DNA of 39,495 bases, from IMG/VR virus record IMGVR_UViG_3300023223_000155, positions 1 to 39,495 of that record. One strand, 5' to 3'. Every line of letters begins with the position of its first letter. The first letter of the stretch is position 1. The translations under genes were made by a program, and so were the position numbers. The notes beneath the pieces were generated by a model. The model was not told the DNA's origin. It was given only the letters and a program-made list of their open reading frames with translations, and searched no databases. The stretch is from a virus. Shown here in pieces: positions 28,671 through 37,378 of the stretch.

Positions 28671-28836
28671 TTTTCTTGTCCTTCTTTGTGGTTTTGATTA
28701 TTGTCTTTGCTGTCGCGGCTTGAACTTCATTGGCCTTTGATTTACGGCCTTTCAGAAAGGCTCCCAAAAGCAAAAGCAACACGCCCCCAGCAGCCGCCAA
28801 GTATCCACCAAGTTTAGTTCCTAACCACGCTATCAT
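28576..28836 (-). CDS. i-spanin (Rz-like), 86 aa
   Basis: An N-terminal TM segment (YLAAAGGVLLLLLGAFLKG, 12-30) is followed by a charged helical periplasmic part (ATAKTIIKTTKKDKKIEKAN; RDRLRKYASD). It overlaps the o-spanin gene by 95 nt in another frame, which is diagnostic of Rz/Rz1 pairs. Shorter than lambda Rz (153 aa) but typical of small spanins. Overlaps the previous gene by 4 nt. Confidence 0.8.
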   Translation of the reverse strand: MIAWLGTKLGGYLAAAGGVLLLLLGAFLKGRKSKANEVQAATAKTIIKTTKKDKKIEKANRDIGADGRRDRLRKYASDSKGLPVDK

Positions 28837-29036
28837 TTCTCATCCAGGGGCTTGGCGGTATCAAACCGCAAGAACACTTGCACCATTGATAGAGAGAACA
28901 TTGCAATAGCATATGTTTTAGGTTCAAGGGCAGGGGCTAAATCCACCATATTGGCCTGCATAGCAGATAGGAAGGTTGCGATACTGCCGATCCATACCGT
29001 GCGTGATTTCCATGCGTTCTTAAGTTTCTGTAACAT
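28833..29036 (-). CDS. Small membrane protein, holin candidate, 67 aa
   Basis: MLQKLKNAWKSRTVWIGSIA then TFLSAMQANMVDLAPALEPK and AIAMFSLSMVQVFLRFDTAK show one or two TM helices and a basic N-terminus. The arrangement 'KSRTVWxGSIAxFLxAxQ' is common in small phage lysis-cassette proteins directly upstream of Rz. The best holin candidate by position between lysozyme and spanins. Confidence 0.6.
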   Translation of the reverse strand: MLQKLKNAWKSRTVWIGSIATFLSAMQANMVDLAPALEPKTYAIAMFSLSMVQVFLRFDTAKPLDEK

Positions 29037-29251
29037 ATTCAGTCCTTTATAAATTCAACATGTATAGGTATGCATAAAGTTAGTGTGTGGTATGCATGTC
29101 ATATATGCGAACAATAGACTAGGCGTTACTCATGAACGATACATCTTGTAAGGTCTGTATCTAATTGGTCGCTCTTGGGCAATCTCGCGGGAATCAATAT
29201 CTCACCCGTCCCTTACCCTCATCTATTACTCAAAAGATAAAACTTGTGGTC
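29037..29251 (-). promoter_or_regulatory. 215-bp gap with direct repeat GGTATGCAT (operator-like)
   Basis: No gene was found. GGTATGCAT occurs at 29067-29075 and 29089-29097, 22 bp apart (two DNA turns), each containing the palindrome ATGCAT, 30-60 bp upstream of the lysis gene at 29036. This looks like paired regulator sites. No clear -35/-10 pair was found on the minus strand. Confidence 0.4.
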
Positions 29252-29653
29252 CTATCCTTTCATCATTTCGGCTAATTTCTTAGCTCTATTAGGAGTTTGT
29301 TTCGCCCAATTGGAGTCTAACATCTCCGCTGCCGCAATATCAAAAGACTGCATCTCAATACATTTGATCATATTGCGGAACTTGGAAACGCCTCTTTCTC
29401 CCATCTGGAACACCATTGACACTAAAACAATCTTTCTATCGTCTGAAAGCGCATCAAATGTCCGTATTAACCGCCGTGCAGCGTCCTTAGCATGCTTTAT
29501 GTCATTGTCTAGCATAAGCATAGCTTCGGCCTCTGAAATGCCCTTAGCCTCCAGGTTACGCCCGACTCCAATGGTCAACTTGTCGCCCGTGCATTTATAA
29601 GGCTTAAGGCGCAATCCCTCATCTGCTATCAATGTTGTTTTATAATCGGTCAT
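29252..29653 (-). CDS. GH24 (T4-type) lysozyme endolysin with Cys at the Asp20 position
   Basis: The 133-residue protein aligns with T4 lysozyme: ADEGLRLKPYKCTGDKLTIG (10-29) holds the catalytic E12 and T27 (T4 E11, T26), but the T4 D20 position is C21. The T4 NMVFQMGETGV and TPNRAK blocks appear as SMVFQMGERGV and QTPNRAKKLAEM. It cleaves the MurNAc-GlcNAc bond. There is no signal or SAR segment, so release needs a holin. The start overlaps the tailspike stop by 4 nt. Confidence 0.92.
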   Translation of the reverse strand: MTDYKTTLIADEGLRLKPYKCTGDKLTIGVGRNLEAKGISEAEAMLMLDNDIKHAKDAARRLIRTFDALSDDRKIVLVSMVFQMGERGVSKFRNMIKCIEMQSFDIAAAEMLDSNWAKQTPNRAKKLAEMMKG

Positions 29654-31602
29654 GAATATACAATCACCTGGAAATCTCGGTTTATACTATCCGTCGTTGG
29701 GTCATATAGTAAATCCGACCGCCTCATTTGGATTGTAAAGTTCCCAGTGACGCCTGCCCCCGTATAAGTATAATGCACTGGAATAGCGGCACCGGCAGCA
29801 GACAGGCCCTGAATAGAAATAAGTGGATTATTAGGAAGCACCCAGGAAGTGTCTAGGACCACCGCATAAATACCCGTACCTGTTCTGGTTATGCTCGTAA
29901 CTCCGGTATCCCTATTATTACCACCAAGTGCGGCCACTGTATTATCTGCGCCTGATATCCTAAAAACACCCAGTGCTATGGCATGAGGGACAATTCTATT
30001 TTCAATCCCAACCAATGACGTTTTATCAGGATCATAGCTTATATCACTTTCAGGATCAATAAGACGAATGCCACTGATAACATTGCCAAAACCAACGGTT
30101 GACTCTTCATTAATAATGACAGCCTTATCAAGAGAATGAATAGTTCTATCTAGACTATAAGTACCATTAGTTATTCTGATATCATTAGTTGATGTGATAG
30201 AGGATGTCCTGAAATAACAGTTATCAGCATTATTTGCACCACCTTTAAACCAGATATCTGCGGTACCAGCATTATTCTCAAACCACACATCGTTAACGCT
30301 GACTGCTCGGCCAAAACCAATTACTGCCTCATCATCTACCCGATCAACTCCCAAATTATTTTCATTGCCAATCCGACTGCCTGCCTCTTGGCCTACGAAC
30401 AATCCGCCAAAATCAGCACCTAATGGCGAATTGCCGTTTGATTCCATTCGGCCTCCACTTATGCCCAATAAACGCCCATCATTAAAATGGATTCCCCAAT
30501 CTGTATTATTAGTGTAAAGGCAATTGTTCAACCAGTTTGAATTTGGATCACCCGTATAAACAGCAGAATTAAACCACTGCATTCGGAACCCAATGACATT
30601 GGCGTTAAAGTTACAGGTTTTCCATGTGCATGAAATGGCTCCAAAATCCTGCCAGCCTACAAGCGCCTTTTCAAGCCATAGATTTTCAAAGACATTATTA
30701 GCCATACCATAGCTAAGAATACAGGCCGTTGTTGTTCCAACCTGGCCTTCCATCCTAAAATCTCTAAAGACTATATTCGTTGTAAAGAAAGTCTGATCGA
30801 CGGCACTGATTGTTAGCATTGCTTCTAGGGCAGCGTCAGTTTTTATAAACTTGGTTCTATTAAATCCAGCACCAATAATGTCATACCTTTGCGATCCTGT
30901 TAATTTACCATAATCCAAAGTCGTAATAAGATAAGTTCCCTCTGGAACATGTAATGCCGAAAATTTGTTAGCCGCTACAAAATTCATTGCAGCCTGAAAA
31001 GCTACAGTATCATCTACCAGGCCAACGCCATTTACCCCAAACATATGAGGAATTATACGCTTGCTGTTACGAATAAACCCGCCGCTTGCTCCCGTAACAT
31101 CACTATCAAATGGAACAAAAAATCCTTGTTGTGTATCAGCCGTCACATTTGTGGAAATATCTGTTTTCGTAACCCTAAATTCTCCGCCGCCTTGATCTCC
31201 GGCAATCGACCGCGATACCATAAAAACAAGTTGACCCTCGGTAAAATTAGAAGAAACTTCGACTGACATATCAGATTTAGTATCAAAAAATAAGATAGAT
31301 TCTTCAACAACAACAACACCCGGATCAGAGAATACAAATTTATCATTCTTATCATCGACGGTAATAGAATGTGAGTTTTGGGCAATGAAAATATCAGAAG
31401 GTGTGCCATCCCTTGAAGGATAACCACCTAATGTCCTGATAGGTTGCGCTGCTGGTATTGTCAGGGCCGCATCAAAAAACACGCTAACAGAATTGGTTTT
31501 AGGATTGAGATCAACAGCTCCTATGAAAAGCTTGCCGTTCTCTAACGGCTCACCTTTGGTATCCGTGAAAACAGGAAATGGATTAGTTACTTCAAATGAC
31601 AT
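29650..31602 (-). CDS. Tailspike with P22-type head-binding domain and beta-helix
   Basis: Residues 1-110 (EVTNPFPVFTDTKGEPLENG, LFIGAVDLNPKT, NSHSITVDDKND) match the P22 gp9 head-binding domain. From about 185 (PHMFGVNGVGLVDDTVAFQA; HVPEGTYLITTL) a pectate-lyase-3-type right-handed beta-helix runs to about 560, with a small C-terminal beta domain. Trimeric tailspike that binds and probably cleaves surface polysaccharide. Host-range determinant; the rest of the beta-helix will be phage-specific. Confidence 0.88.
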   Translation of the reverse strand: MSFEVTNPFPVFTDTKGEPLENGKLFIGAVDLNPKTNSVSVFFDAALTIPAAQPIRTLGGYPSRDGTPSDIFIAQNSHSITVDDKNDKFVFSDPGVVVVEESILFFDTKSDMSVEVSSNFTEGQLVFMVSRSIAGDQGGGEFRVTKTDISTNVTADTQQGFFVPFDSDVTGASGGFIRNSKRIIPHMFGVNGVGLVDDTVAFQAAMNFVAANKFSALHVPEGTYLITTLDYGKLTGSQRYDIIGAGFNRTKFIKTDAALEAMLTISAVDQTFFTTNIVFRDFRMEGQVGTTTACILSYGMANNVFENLWLEKALVGWQDFGAISCTWKTCNFNANVIGFRMQWFNSAVYTGDPNSNWLNNCLYTNNTDWGIHFNDGRLLGISGGRMESNGNSPLGADFGGLFVGQEAGSRIGNENNLGVDRVDDEAVIGFGRAVSVNDVWFENNAGTADIWFKGGANNADNCYFRTSSITSTNDIRITNGTYSLDRTIHSLDKAVIINEESTVGFGNVISGIRLIDPESDISYDPDKTSLVGIENRIVPHAIALGVFRISGADNTVAALGGNNRDTGVTSITRTGTGIYAVVLDTSWVLPNNPLISIQGLSAAGAAIPVHYTYTGAGVTGNFTIQMRRSDLLYDPTTDSINRDFQVIVYS

Positions 31603-33515
31603 TATTCTGCCTCCGGTGCTGCTATACTTGCGGCAATTGCTGTTCTAAATAATTCTGGATCGGTTCTGATTCTGTCTGTTTTTTGTTTGAAATTTATAAT
31701 CTCTTCTATCCGTTGCGCCGCCCTTGCTTCCTTGGCTGGCGTTATAATTGCTCCAAATGCGGCATTCATAAATTTACTGACAAAGTTTGAGTTGATGCCC
31801 GTACCCTGCATAAACCGCGCAAGCTTGTTAAATGTCCCTGGTGGGTTAGTCGCGCCTGCCTTTTTAACCGTCACGTCTCTGGAGAATCTAGCGAAGTTAC
31901 GTAAATCAATTAATTCTTCTGGTGTAAACAACTCTCTCATCAATGTTTGGTTGTTCTTCATAGCCTTTTCAAAAGCCGTGTTAAATTTAGCACCAGAGAA
32001 ATCAGCGACATCAGATTGATTTTTCACCAACCGAAGAATAGCCTCTTCCTTAAGGGATTTAAACGCTTCGCTTTGCTCGCCAAGAACTGCCTTCATCTTC
32101 TGAACAATACCACCGGCCTGAGTTTTAAAGCCCATCTGTGAGCCGCCGAATATAAGGTTAACGCTTTCTTCTTGGGTAAGGCTTTCATTGACAATCTTTT
32201 TAATGGTTGCATCATCGTTAAACCGCCTGCCAAAATCAGTCCTTAAATCTCTGGCCTTGCGCCATGCCCGTATAGCCTCATCATTCCCACGAATAAGACC
32301 TTCATCCAGCACATCACTTGAGAATTGGTCATAATCTGATTTCAATCTACGCAATGATTCTGCCTCTGCCGGGTCCGAGGCTCTAACTGATTGAATGCGT
32401 TTATTAACACGCTTCCGCCATAGCTCAAGATTATTAACTGTGGCTTCTGTTACCTTGCCGTCAATTAACTTTAAGTCTTCAATCTCATTAAGGCTCTTGG
32501 CAAGCTTAGGGCTATCGGTTATATCAAACCCCTCATCAATCAGTGATTTCCTTGCGCTCTGGCCAAATGATTTCACAAGGTCGCCATCAATTGAGGCATC
32601 TAAGGATTTAGCTTGGTCGTATGCGTCCCGAATAGCCCGTTTTGCATCGCCAGCTGCTATTTTTATGGCCTGTGACGCACGGTCAACTCCTAATCCGGCC
32701 TCTTGTGCTGCTAAGGCTGTTTCGCGACCTGATACCGCTTTCTGGAACTCTTCAACATTTCCACGTAATCCCTGACTCTGCTCTACCTTGACCTGATCGG
32801 CTAATGCTTTAGCACGTTCGCCTAGTAAGCCTTGAGAAGCCTCATCTAATTGTGATTGAAGGTTAATGTCCTGTGTTACATCAGCCTGAGTTAAGGGGAC
32901 TTTTTGTGGTAGGTTTCTTTCTTGCAAGACCCGTGCGGCTTGTGCCTCTTCCTGCTCAAGTTGGGCCGCCGTTCTACCTCTTCCTACACCGCGTCTTAGT
33001 GCGCCGGGAGACACCCCGACCTGCAAAGCTCCTAGATCAAGTATCTCTGTAGCGTCACGTTCAAACTTACGAGCGGTCGTCGCGTCCAATACACCCGTTT
33101 CCCGTAAGGTCTGAGTTATACCCTTAATAGCAGATTCACTTGCTGCCCCCACGCCCTGAAGGAGTGAGAACGCGGCACTAACACCGCCACCAATTAAGAC
33201 CTTGTTGAATGTGTTGACTATATCAATCGGGCTTTGTGTGAATTGCTCTACTGTTTCAGGGTCTAAACCGAATTCTGTTTCTCGGAAAGGCTCTGCAATC
33301 GCTTCGCCGATACGGGCTAACGCTCCCGGTCCCTGTCTTTCCAATGCCGCTTCTTCACGTTCTTCCCGGGTTTGTGTAGGTGGCAACTCTTCACCTGGCC
33401 TTCCAAAAGACGGCAACTCTTCGTCCACAGCCTGCACTATCTTAAATCCAGGAGGGGCTTCTACAACTGGTTTTTCCTGTTCTACAGCTTTGAACCCTTT
33501 AGGAATATCAACCAT
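31602..33515 (-). CDS. Internal virion / ejection protein (gp16 position), 637 aa
   Basis: The N-terminus has a duplicated motif IPKGFKAVEQEKPVVEAPPG then FKIVQ, followed by an acidic, Pro/Glu-rich linker. The remainder is long helices with Gln/Ala/Arg-rich coiled coil. A glycine-rich hydrophobic part (VLIGGGVSAAFSLLQGVGAA, about 106-125) could contact membrane. It is third of three large helical genes before the tailspike, the position of gp16 in P22 (609 aa). Assignment is by position and composition. Confidence 0.7.
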   Translation of the reverse strand: MVDIPKGFKAVEQEKPVVEAPPGFKIVQAVDEELPSFGRPGEELPPTQTREEREEAALERQGPGALARIGEAIAEPFRETEFGLDPETVEQFTQSPIDIVNTFNKVLIGGGVSAAFSLLQGVGAASESAIKGITQTLRETGVLDATTARKFERDATEILDLGALQVGVSPGALRRGVGRGRTAAQLEQEEAQAARVLQERNLPQKVPLTQADVTQDINLQSQLDEASQGLLGERAKALADQVKVEQSQGLRGNVEEFQKAVSGRETALAAQEAGLGVDRASQAIKIAAGDAKRAIRDAYDQAKSLDASIDGDLVKSFGQSARKSLIDEGFDITDSPKLAKSLNEIEDLKLIDGKVTEATVNNLELWRKRVNKRIQSVRASDPAEAESLRRLKSDYDQFSSDVLDEGLIRGNDEAIRAWRKARDLRTDFGRRFNDDATIKKIVNESLTQEESVNLIFGGSQMGFKTQAGGIVQKMKAVLGEQSEAFKSLKEEAILRLVKNQSDVADFSGAKFNTAFEKAMKNNQTLMRELFTPEELIDLRNFARFSRDVTVKKAGATNPPGTFNKLARFMQGTGINSNFVSKFMNAAFGAIITPAKEARAAQRIEEIINFKQKTDRIRTDPELFRTAIAASIAAPEAE

Positions 33516-34729
33516 TATTCAGGCTCCACAACTGTACCATCAGGCAAAGTAAATGTTCCATTTTTATTGTCGACCGTACCAGGCGGCAGCCCTTCGGGCA
33601 ATTCGGCCTCTTGCTGTATACCAAAAATCTGTTCTCTGATGGTTTCAGCATCAAGACCAAGTTTCTTTGCTCTCTTCTCAATTGGCCGCAATGTTTTATC
33701 CGCCGTTTCTTTTGATCTATCGAATATGGCTTGTGATTGATTTTTGAAATCTGCTCTACGCTCAGGAAGAAGTCTCTCCCCCGTCAATGCCCTATTATAA
33801 GCCGACATTATATTTTCTGGAACACTGCCGCTGTTTTGTGCTGTAGCAAATTCACCCTCTCTAACCACCGATGTGGGATCAAGCATTTTCATGAAGGCAA
33901 AGATCAAAGAAATATCCCCCGCTGCTGTATCGCCTGCGGTTTGCACTCTATCAAATTTCGTGCTTACTTCTAAGAAGTCATTAATACGCTTGTCTTTCTT
34001 GGCAGTATCAACAAGTTTTGAGGTCTGTTCAAACTTGAGCTTTGATTCTTTATTAGCAAAGTCAAGTTGCTTGAGAGTATCTCCGGTTATGGCTGTTTTG
34101 ATGTTTTCAAACTGCCCAGTTTCAGAGCTAATTCCTGCGAATTTACCGCCGCCAATTTCAACAACATTGGTAAATTTAATTTGTTTAGGTGCGCTAACCT
34201 TTTGAACTGCTTCCAATGTGCTTGCAAACTTATCACCCGTTGCAGTAGCAAGGAACAAGCCAGCAGATGTCAGAGCAGCTTTAGGATCAGTCTTGATAGC
34301 CTGAATAAGCACATCAGCCTTCTGGACTTCCTGCTGGTTACCAGAATTTACAGCCGCTTCTCTCCGGTCCTCAACTATCTTTAAGGCTGCCTCATTATTG
34401 CCGCTTGATAGCGCTGCAAATACATTAGTCGCCTCTGAAATGGTGGCGGCTTTGGCTTCCTCGTTTAGTTGGTCAATGTTCGTCTGAAACGTCTGGGCCA
34501 ATCCAGGATTTCGAATTATCAAGTCCTGAAAATCATCAGCCGTTCTATTTTCTTTTTGAGACAATGCCAATAGTTCGGCTTGTACTTTCTTTTGCTGTTC
34601 CGCCTGTACCTGTGCGGCCTCTTGTTGCGCTCTCCGGTCTGCCTGCTGCTGCCCGAAAGTAACGCCTTGCTGAACCCTAGTTACAGGGCTTTCAATGCCT
34701 GCTAAAAACTGTGCTACGTTTACAGCCAT
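33515..34729 (-). CDS. DNA ejection protein (gp20 position), 404 aa
   Basis: Opening AVNVAQFLAGIESPVTRVQQ then a Gln-rich coiled coil (QQQADRRAQQEAAQVQAEQQ) is typical of P22-type internal ejection proteins. The rest is almost entirely helical. P22 gp20 is 471 aa. Stop and start overlap neighbours by one base. No motif proves the role; order and composition do. Confidence 0.7.
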   Translation of the reverse strand: MAVNVAQFLAGIESPVTRVQQGVTFGQQQADRRAQQEAAQVQAEQQKKVQAELLALSQKENRTADDFQDLIIRNPGLAQTFQTNIDQLNEEAKAATISEATNVFAALSSGNNEAALKIVEDRREAAVNSGNQQEVQKADVLIQAIKTDPKAALTSAGLFLATATGDKFASTLEAVQKVSAPKQIKFTNVVEIGGGKFAGISSETGQFENIKTAITGDTLKQLDFANKESKLKFEQTSKLVDTAKKDKRINDFLEVSTKFDRVQTAGDTAAGDISLIFAFMKMLDPTSVVREGEFATAQNSGSVPENIMSAYNRALTGERLLPERRADFKNQSQAIFDRSKETADKTLRPIEKRAKKLGLDAETIREQIFGIQQEAELPEGLPPGTVDNKNGTFTLPDGTVVEPE

Positions 34730-35365
34730 TTAAAATACTCCCGATCCGGCAAATGTTCCTATTGTCTGCGCTATATCACCAAACAGGTTAGCACCTATTC
34801 TGCCCTCAGCCAAAGCACCCTGTCCTTGCACCTCGCCCAGATTACGGAACGAACCTCGGACACTTTCACCCGTTCTAATAGCCCCGGCACCAACGCCAGC
34901 CGCCGAAGCCTGACCAAGTTGAGATATTTGTCCAAGGCGTCCAAATCTTTGATTAATCAATTGGCTTAATATTTGTGGTCTGAACTGAGCTAACGCAGAT
35001 TGAACATTACCGCCCCTTAACCCACCTGTTGCGGACACGTTTTGCAATATCGCTTCTTCACCCGTTTCCACCAATGCCCCAAACTCTGGACCGGCCTTAA
35101 TACCCGCAATAGCTGCCGCCTCTGCCTCTGGACCCTCAAGACCTGTTAAGGCACCCTGCGCCCCTATAGCACCGGCCCCTGCCCCAACGAAGGGCTGTAA
35201 GACTTCTTGAAGTTTATCAAATTGACGTCTAGATTCCGCAATCTCTAACTCAGTAGACCGCTCCTGTGCTTCCGTTGCCTCACGGGCCGCGCCCTTCTGT
35301 GCACTGGAGGACAACAACGCTCCGCCAATACTCGTTACTGCTATAGCCGTAGCAATCCCACTCAT
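34730..35365 (-). CDS. DNA ejection / transfer protein (gp7 position), 211 aa
   Basis: The N-terminus is hydrophobic (IATAIAVTSIGGALLSSSAQ), then helical with REATEAQERSTELEIAESRR, then Ala/Gly/Gln-rich (LQPFVGAGAGAIGAQGALTG; GLRGGNVQSALAQFRPQ). These are the hallmarks of gp7-like proteins in short-tailed phages (P22 gp7 229 aa), which leave the virion ahead of DNA. Position before gp20- and gp16-like genes fits. Confidence 0.78.
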   Translation of the reverse strand: MSGIATAIAVTSIGGALLSSSAQKGAAREATEAQERSTELEIAESRRQFDKLQEVLQPFVGAGAGAIGAQGALTGLEGPEAEAAAIAGIKAGPEFGALVETGEEAILQNVSATGGLRGGNVQSALAQFRPQILSQLINQRFGRLGQISQLGQASAAGVGAGAIRTGESVRGSFRNLGEVQGQGALAEGRIGANLFGDIAQTIGTFAGSGVF

Positions 35366-36177
35366 GTTTTAACTCCTGACAATCTTAAGGCATCCCTATA
35401 ATCAATCGTTATTTCCTCGCCGTTACTTCCGCCCTGACATCCTGCGATATCGCGATTAGCAACAAAATAAATATCCCCGTTATCCATTACCTGTGGGTAT
35501 GCGTTCGGGGTTTTTGAATGATTTACATATCTGCCAAGCGGGGTTCTCATGCCACCCAATCGGGCTGGACCCAGAACAGAATCCTTTTCAACGGGCCATG
35601 TCAGAAACATTCCCTTGCCGTGGATGTTGGAATTTCTCTGGGTAATTACAGAAGCCCATTCAACCGGCATCTCAACACGGTCTTCTTGGTTCTCAACCTG
35701 TGTCTTTACTTCATCATGGGTAAAGGGGCTTGCCTCAATAACCGCGTCATAGTCTGCACGGTCTTCTTCTCGCATAGCGTATTCAATCGCGTCAATCTCT
35801 TCTGCTTTTAAAACATTGGCCGCGCTCTTATCCATATACATAGCTTCAAGCTTATCAATATCTGTCTCATCAGTAGCCCAAATATTCTGCCAGACTACAG
35901 TCTCCATGACAAAGCCGATTTTCCTGCCAGGATCGCCAACAAAGAACAGCGGAGCCTCTAATACCTTAACGCCCTTATCCCCAAGCATGGCAATTTTACC
36001 CTGTAGGAGAAAGTTATTCTGTGCGAACTTCTGGATGTGGCCAATTGCAAGAACACCGGCAGGCATTGTTACCTCACGAATATAAATCCCGTCACCAAAA
36101 CGATGGACAACGGGACAATCCGCTTGAGGCATATCAAGCATTATTTCTTCGGCTTCTTTGAGGGCTAAGGCCTGCAT
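35362..36177 (-). CDS. Cupin-like plus SET-domain protein in the virion gene cluster, 271 aa
   Basis: Residues about 23-110 are a beta-rich cupin-like domain (HRFGDGIYIREVTMPAGVLA; IGHIQKFAQNNFLLQGKIAM). Residues 180-262 read as a SET lysine-methyltransferase core: NIHGKGMF (184-191, cofactor loop), GRYVNHSKTPNA (215-226, the NHS-x-x-PN pseudoknot motif) and EEITIDY (254-260, catalytic Tyr260). The pre-SET zinc cluster is absent. The gene lies between tail-completion and ejection genes, so the protein may be a virion or assembly factor that methylates a protein. Phage SET+cupin proteins are known by sequence but substrates are not. Confidence 0.8.
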   Translation of the reverse strand: MQALALKEAEEIMLDMPQADCPVVHRFGDGIYIREVTMPAGVLAIGHIQKFAQNNFLLQGKIAMLGDKGVKVLEAPLFFVGDPGRKIGFVMETVVWQNIWATDETDIDKLEAMYMDKSAANVLKAEEIDAIEYAMREEDRADYDAVIEASPFTHDEVKTQVENQEDRVEMPVEWASVITQRNSNIHGKGMFLTWPVEKDSVLGPARLGGMRTPLGRYVNHSKTPNAYPQVMDNGDIYFVANRDIAGCQGGSNGEEITIDYRDALRLSGVKT

Positions 36178-36260
36178 AACGATCTTTCATCTTATGCGTG
36201 GCCGGGGACGCGGTAACTCAGCACTTGGGAAGTATATAATATTATAAAACAAATTGCAAT

Positions 36261-36599
36261 TTATGTTACCACTCTACCACTTGCTCGGATTGTCAGGCCT
36301 GTTGCACTGGCATTCGTAGATATAAAATCGCCCGTTGTCAAAATATGACCCACTAGCCCGGGGAACGTAAATGTTTCATTGACAGCAACAGGCTGAGCAT
36401 CAATAATTAAATTAGTATTCGTTGCGCTTCCTGCATTAGGAACAAGATTAACTGATAAAGTTAAGGTCCCAGCACTTACATTTGTTGCGGTGAATTTATC
36501 AATAATAGTTTTTACATTAGATGATGTGTATTGAGCAGTATCAACTATTTCAGCGTCCTTTGCAGGTATAATATTTTCAATCGTTACAGTCATTTTCAA
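36261..36599 (-). CDS. Beta-rich virion protein, 112 aa
   Basis: MTVTIENIIPAKDAEIVDTA, then VKTIIDKFTATNVSAGTLTL and ILTTGDFISTNASATGLTIR show repeated beta strands with Asn/Thr turns, typical of small tail or decoration proteins. It overlaps the preceding gene by 4 nt. A gap of 83 bp follows without features. Confidence 0.6.
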   Translation of the reverse strand: MKMTVTIENIIPAKDAEIVDTAQYTSSNVKTIIDKFTATNVSAGTLTLSVNLVPNAGSATNTNLIIDAQPVAVNETFTFPGLVGHILTTGDFISTNASATGLTIRASGRVVT

Positions 36600-37378
36600 A
36601 CCTTTCTTATGTAAAAATCTGCATAAACATTTCTAACATTATCAGTAGCATTATTAATCGCTATACCAAATCCATCGGTTGCTTGCACCCGCCCGGTGTA
36701 ATGTCTCAATTCTAACACCTCTGTGCCATCTAATGTCAGAGTACCAATAAAACTACTTGGTTGACAATTAGTATCTGCTGCTGCTGCAAAATTAGAAGAA
36801 CCTTCTATTAATACTGATCCAGCAGTAGTATCATAAATATATGTTTGGTGTCGCTCAACATCATGACCAATACTCATACCTTGCATTTCATAGGTTCCCG
36901 CGGGTAGCGTTACTTGATTTGAGCTTACTGACGCACCCGTTATGGTGTTTAAAACCGTTGTATTTAGCACTTTTGTATTAACACCAAGAAGATTGCTTCC
37001 ACCAGCAGTAAACCTTGCCTCTTCATGCCTAACGTGAAATACCTGCAACGTTTCTTTAACATTTGGAATAATGGGTGGAAATAAATCCTCAATTGCTTTT
37101 AAATCTTCTTTTCTTGGAGACAAATCATCATCTTTAATATCTTCTCTTCGAGGGATTAGTGATGACAATTCAACTGCGCTTGCTATTCTCTCCAATATGT
37201 CAAGAGCCTGTACAGCTTTATTATCAGCCATTCCAGCAGCAATTAACGCCTCTTCAATAGCGGTGGGTGATAAGTCTCCTGCTTGTTTGAACAACTCCCG
37301 CATTGCCCTGAATATTCTGGTGTTGTTACCGAAAATCTTTGCAAGTTCACTATCTAGCGGCGTGGTTGGTTTAGACAT
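36596..37378 (-). CDS. Tail protein with C-terminal C1q-like domain, 260 aa
   Basis: The N-terminal half is helical (RAMRELFKQAGDLSPTAIEE, then two 'PRREDIKDDDLSP' repeats). The C-terminal half from about 105 is a TNF/C1q-type jelly roll (NQVTLPAGTYEMQGMSIGHD; RHQTYIYDTTAGSVLIEGSS; VLELRHYTGR). Placed after gp10, it could be the tail needle or a fibre, but the coiled-coil rod of P22 gp26 is not obvious. Overlaps gp10 by 8 nt. Confidence 0.6.
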   Translation of the reverse strand: MSKPTTPLDSELAKIFGNNTRIFRAMRELFKQAGDLSPTAIEEALIAAGMADNKAVQALDILERIASAVELSSLIPRREDIKDDDLSPRKEDLKAIEDLFPPIIPNVKETLQVFHVRHEEARFTAGGSNLLGVNTKVLNTTVLNTITGASVSSNQVTLPAGTYEMQGMSIGHDVERHQTYIYDTTAGSVLIEGSSNFAAAADTNCQPSSFIGTLTLDGTEVLELRHYTGRVQATDGFGIAINNATDNVRNVYADFYIRKV

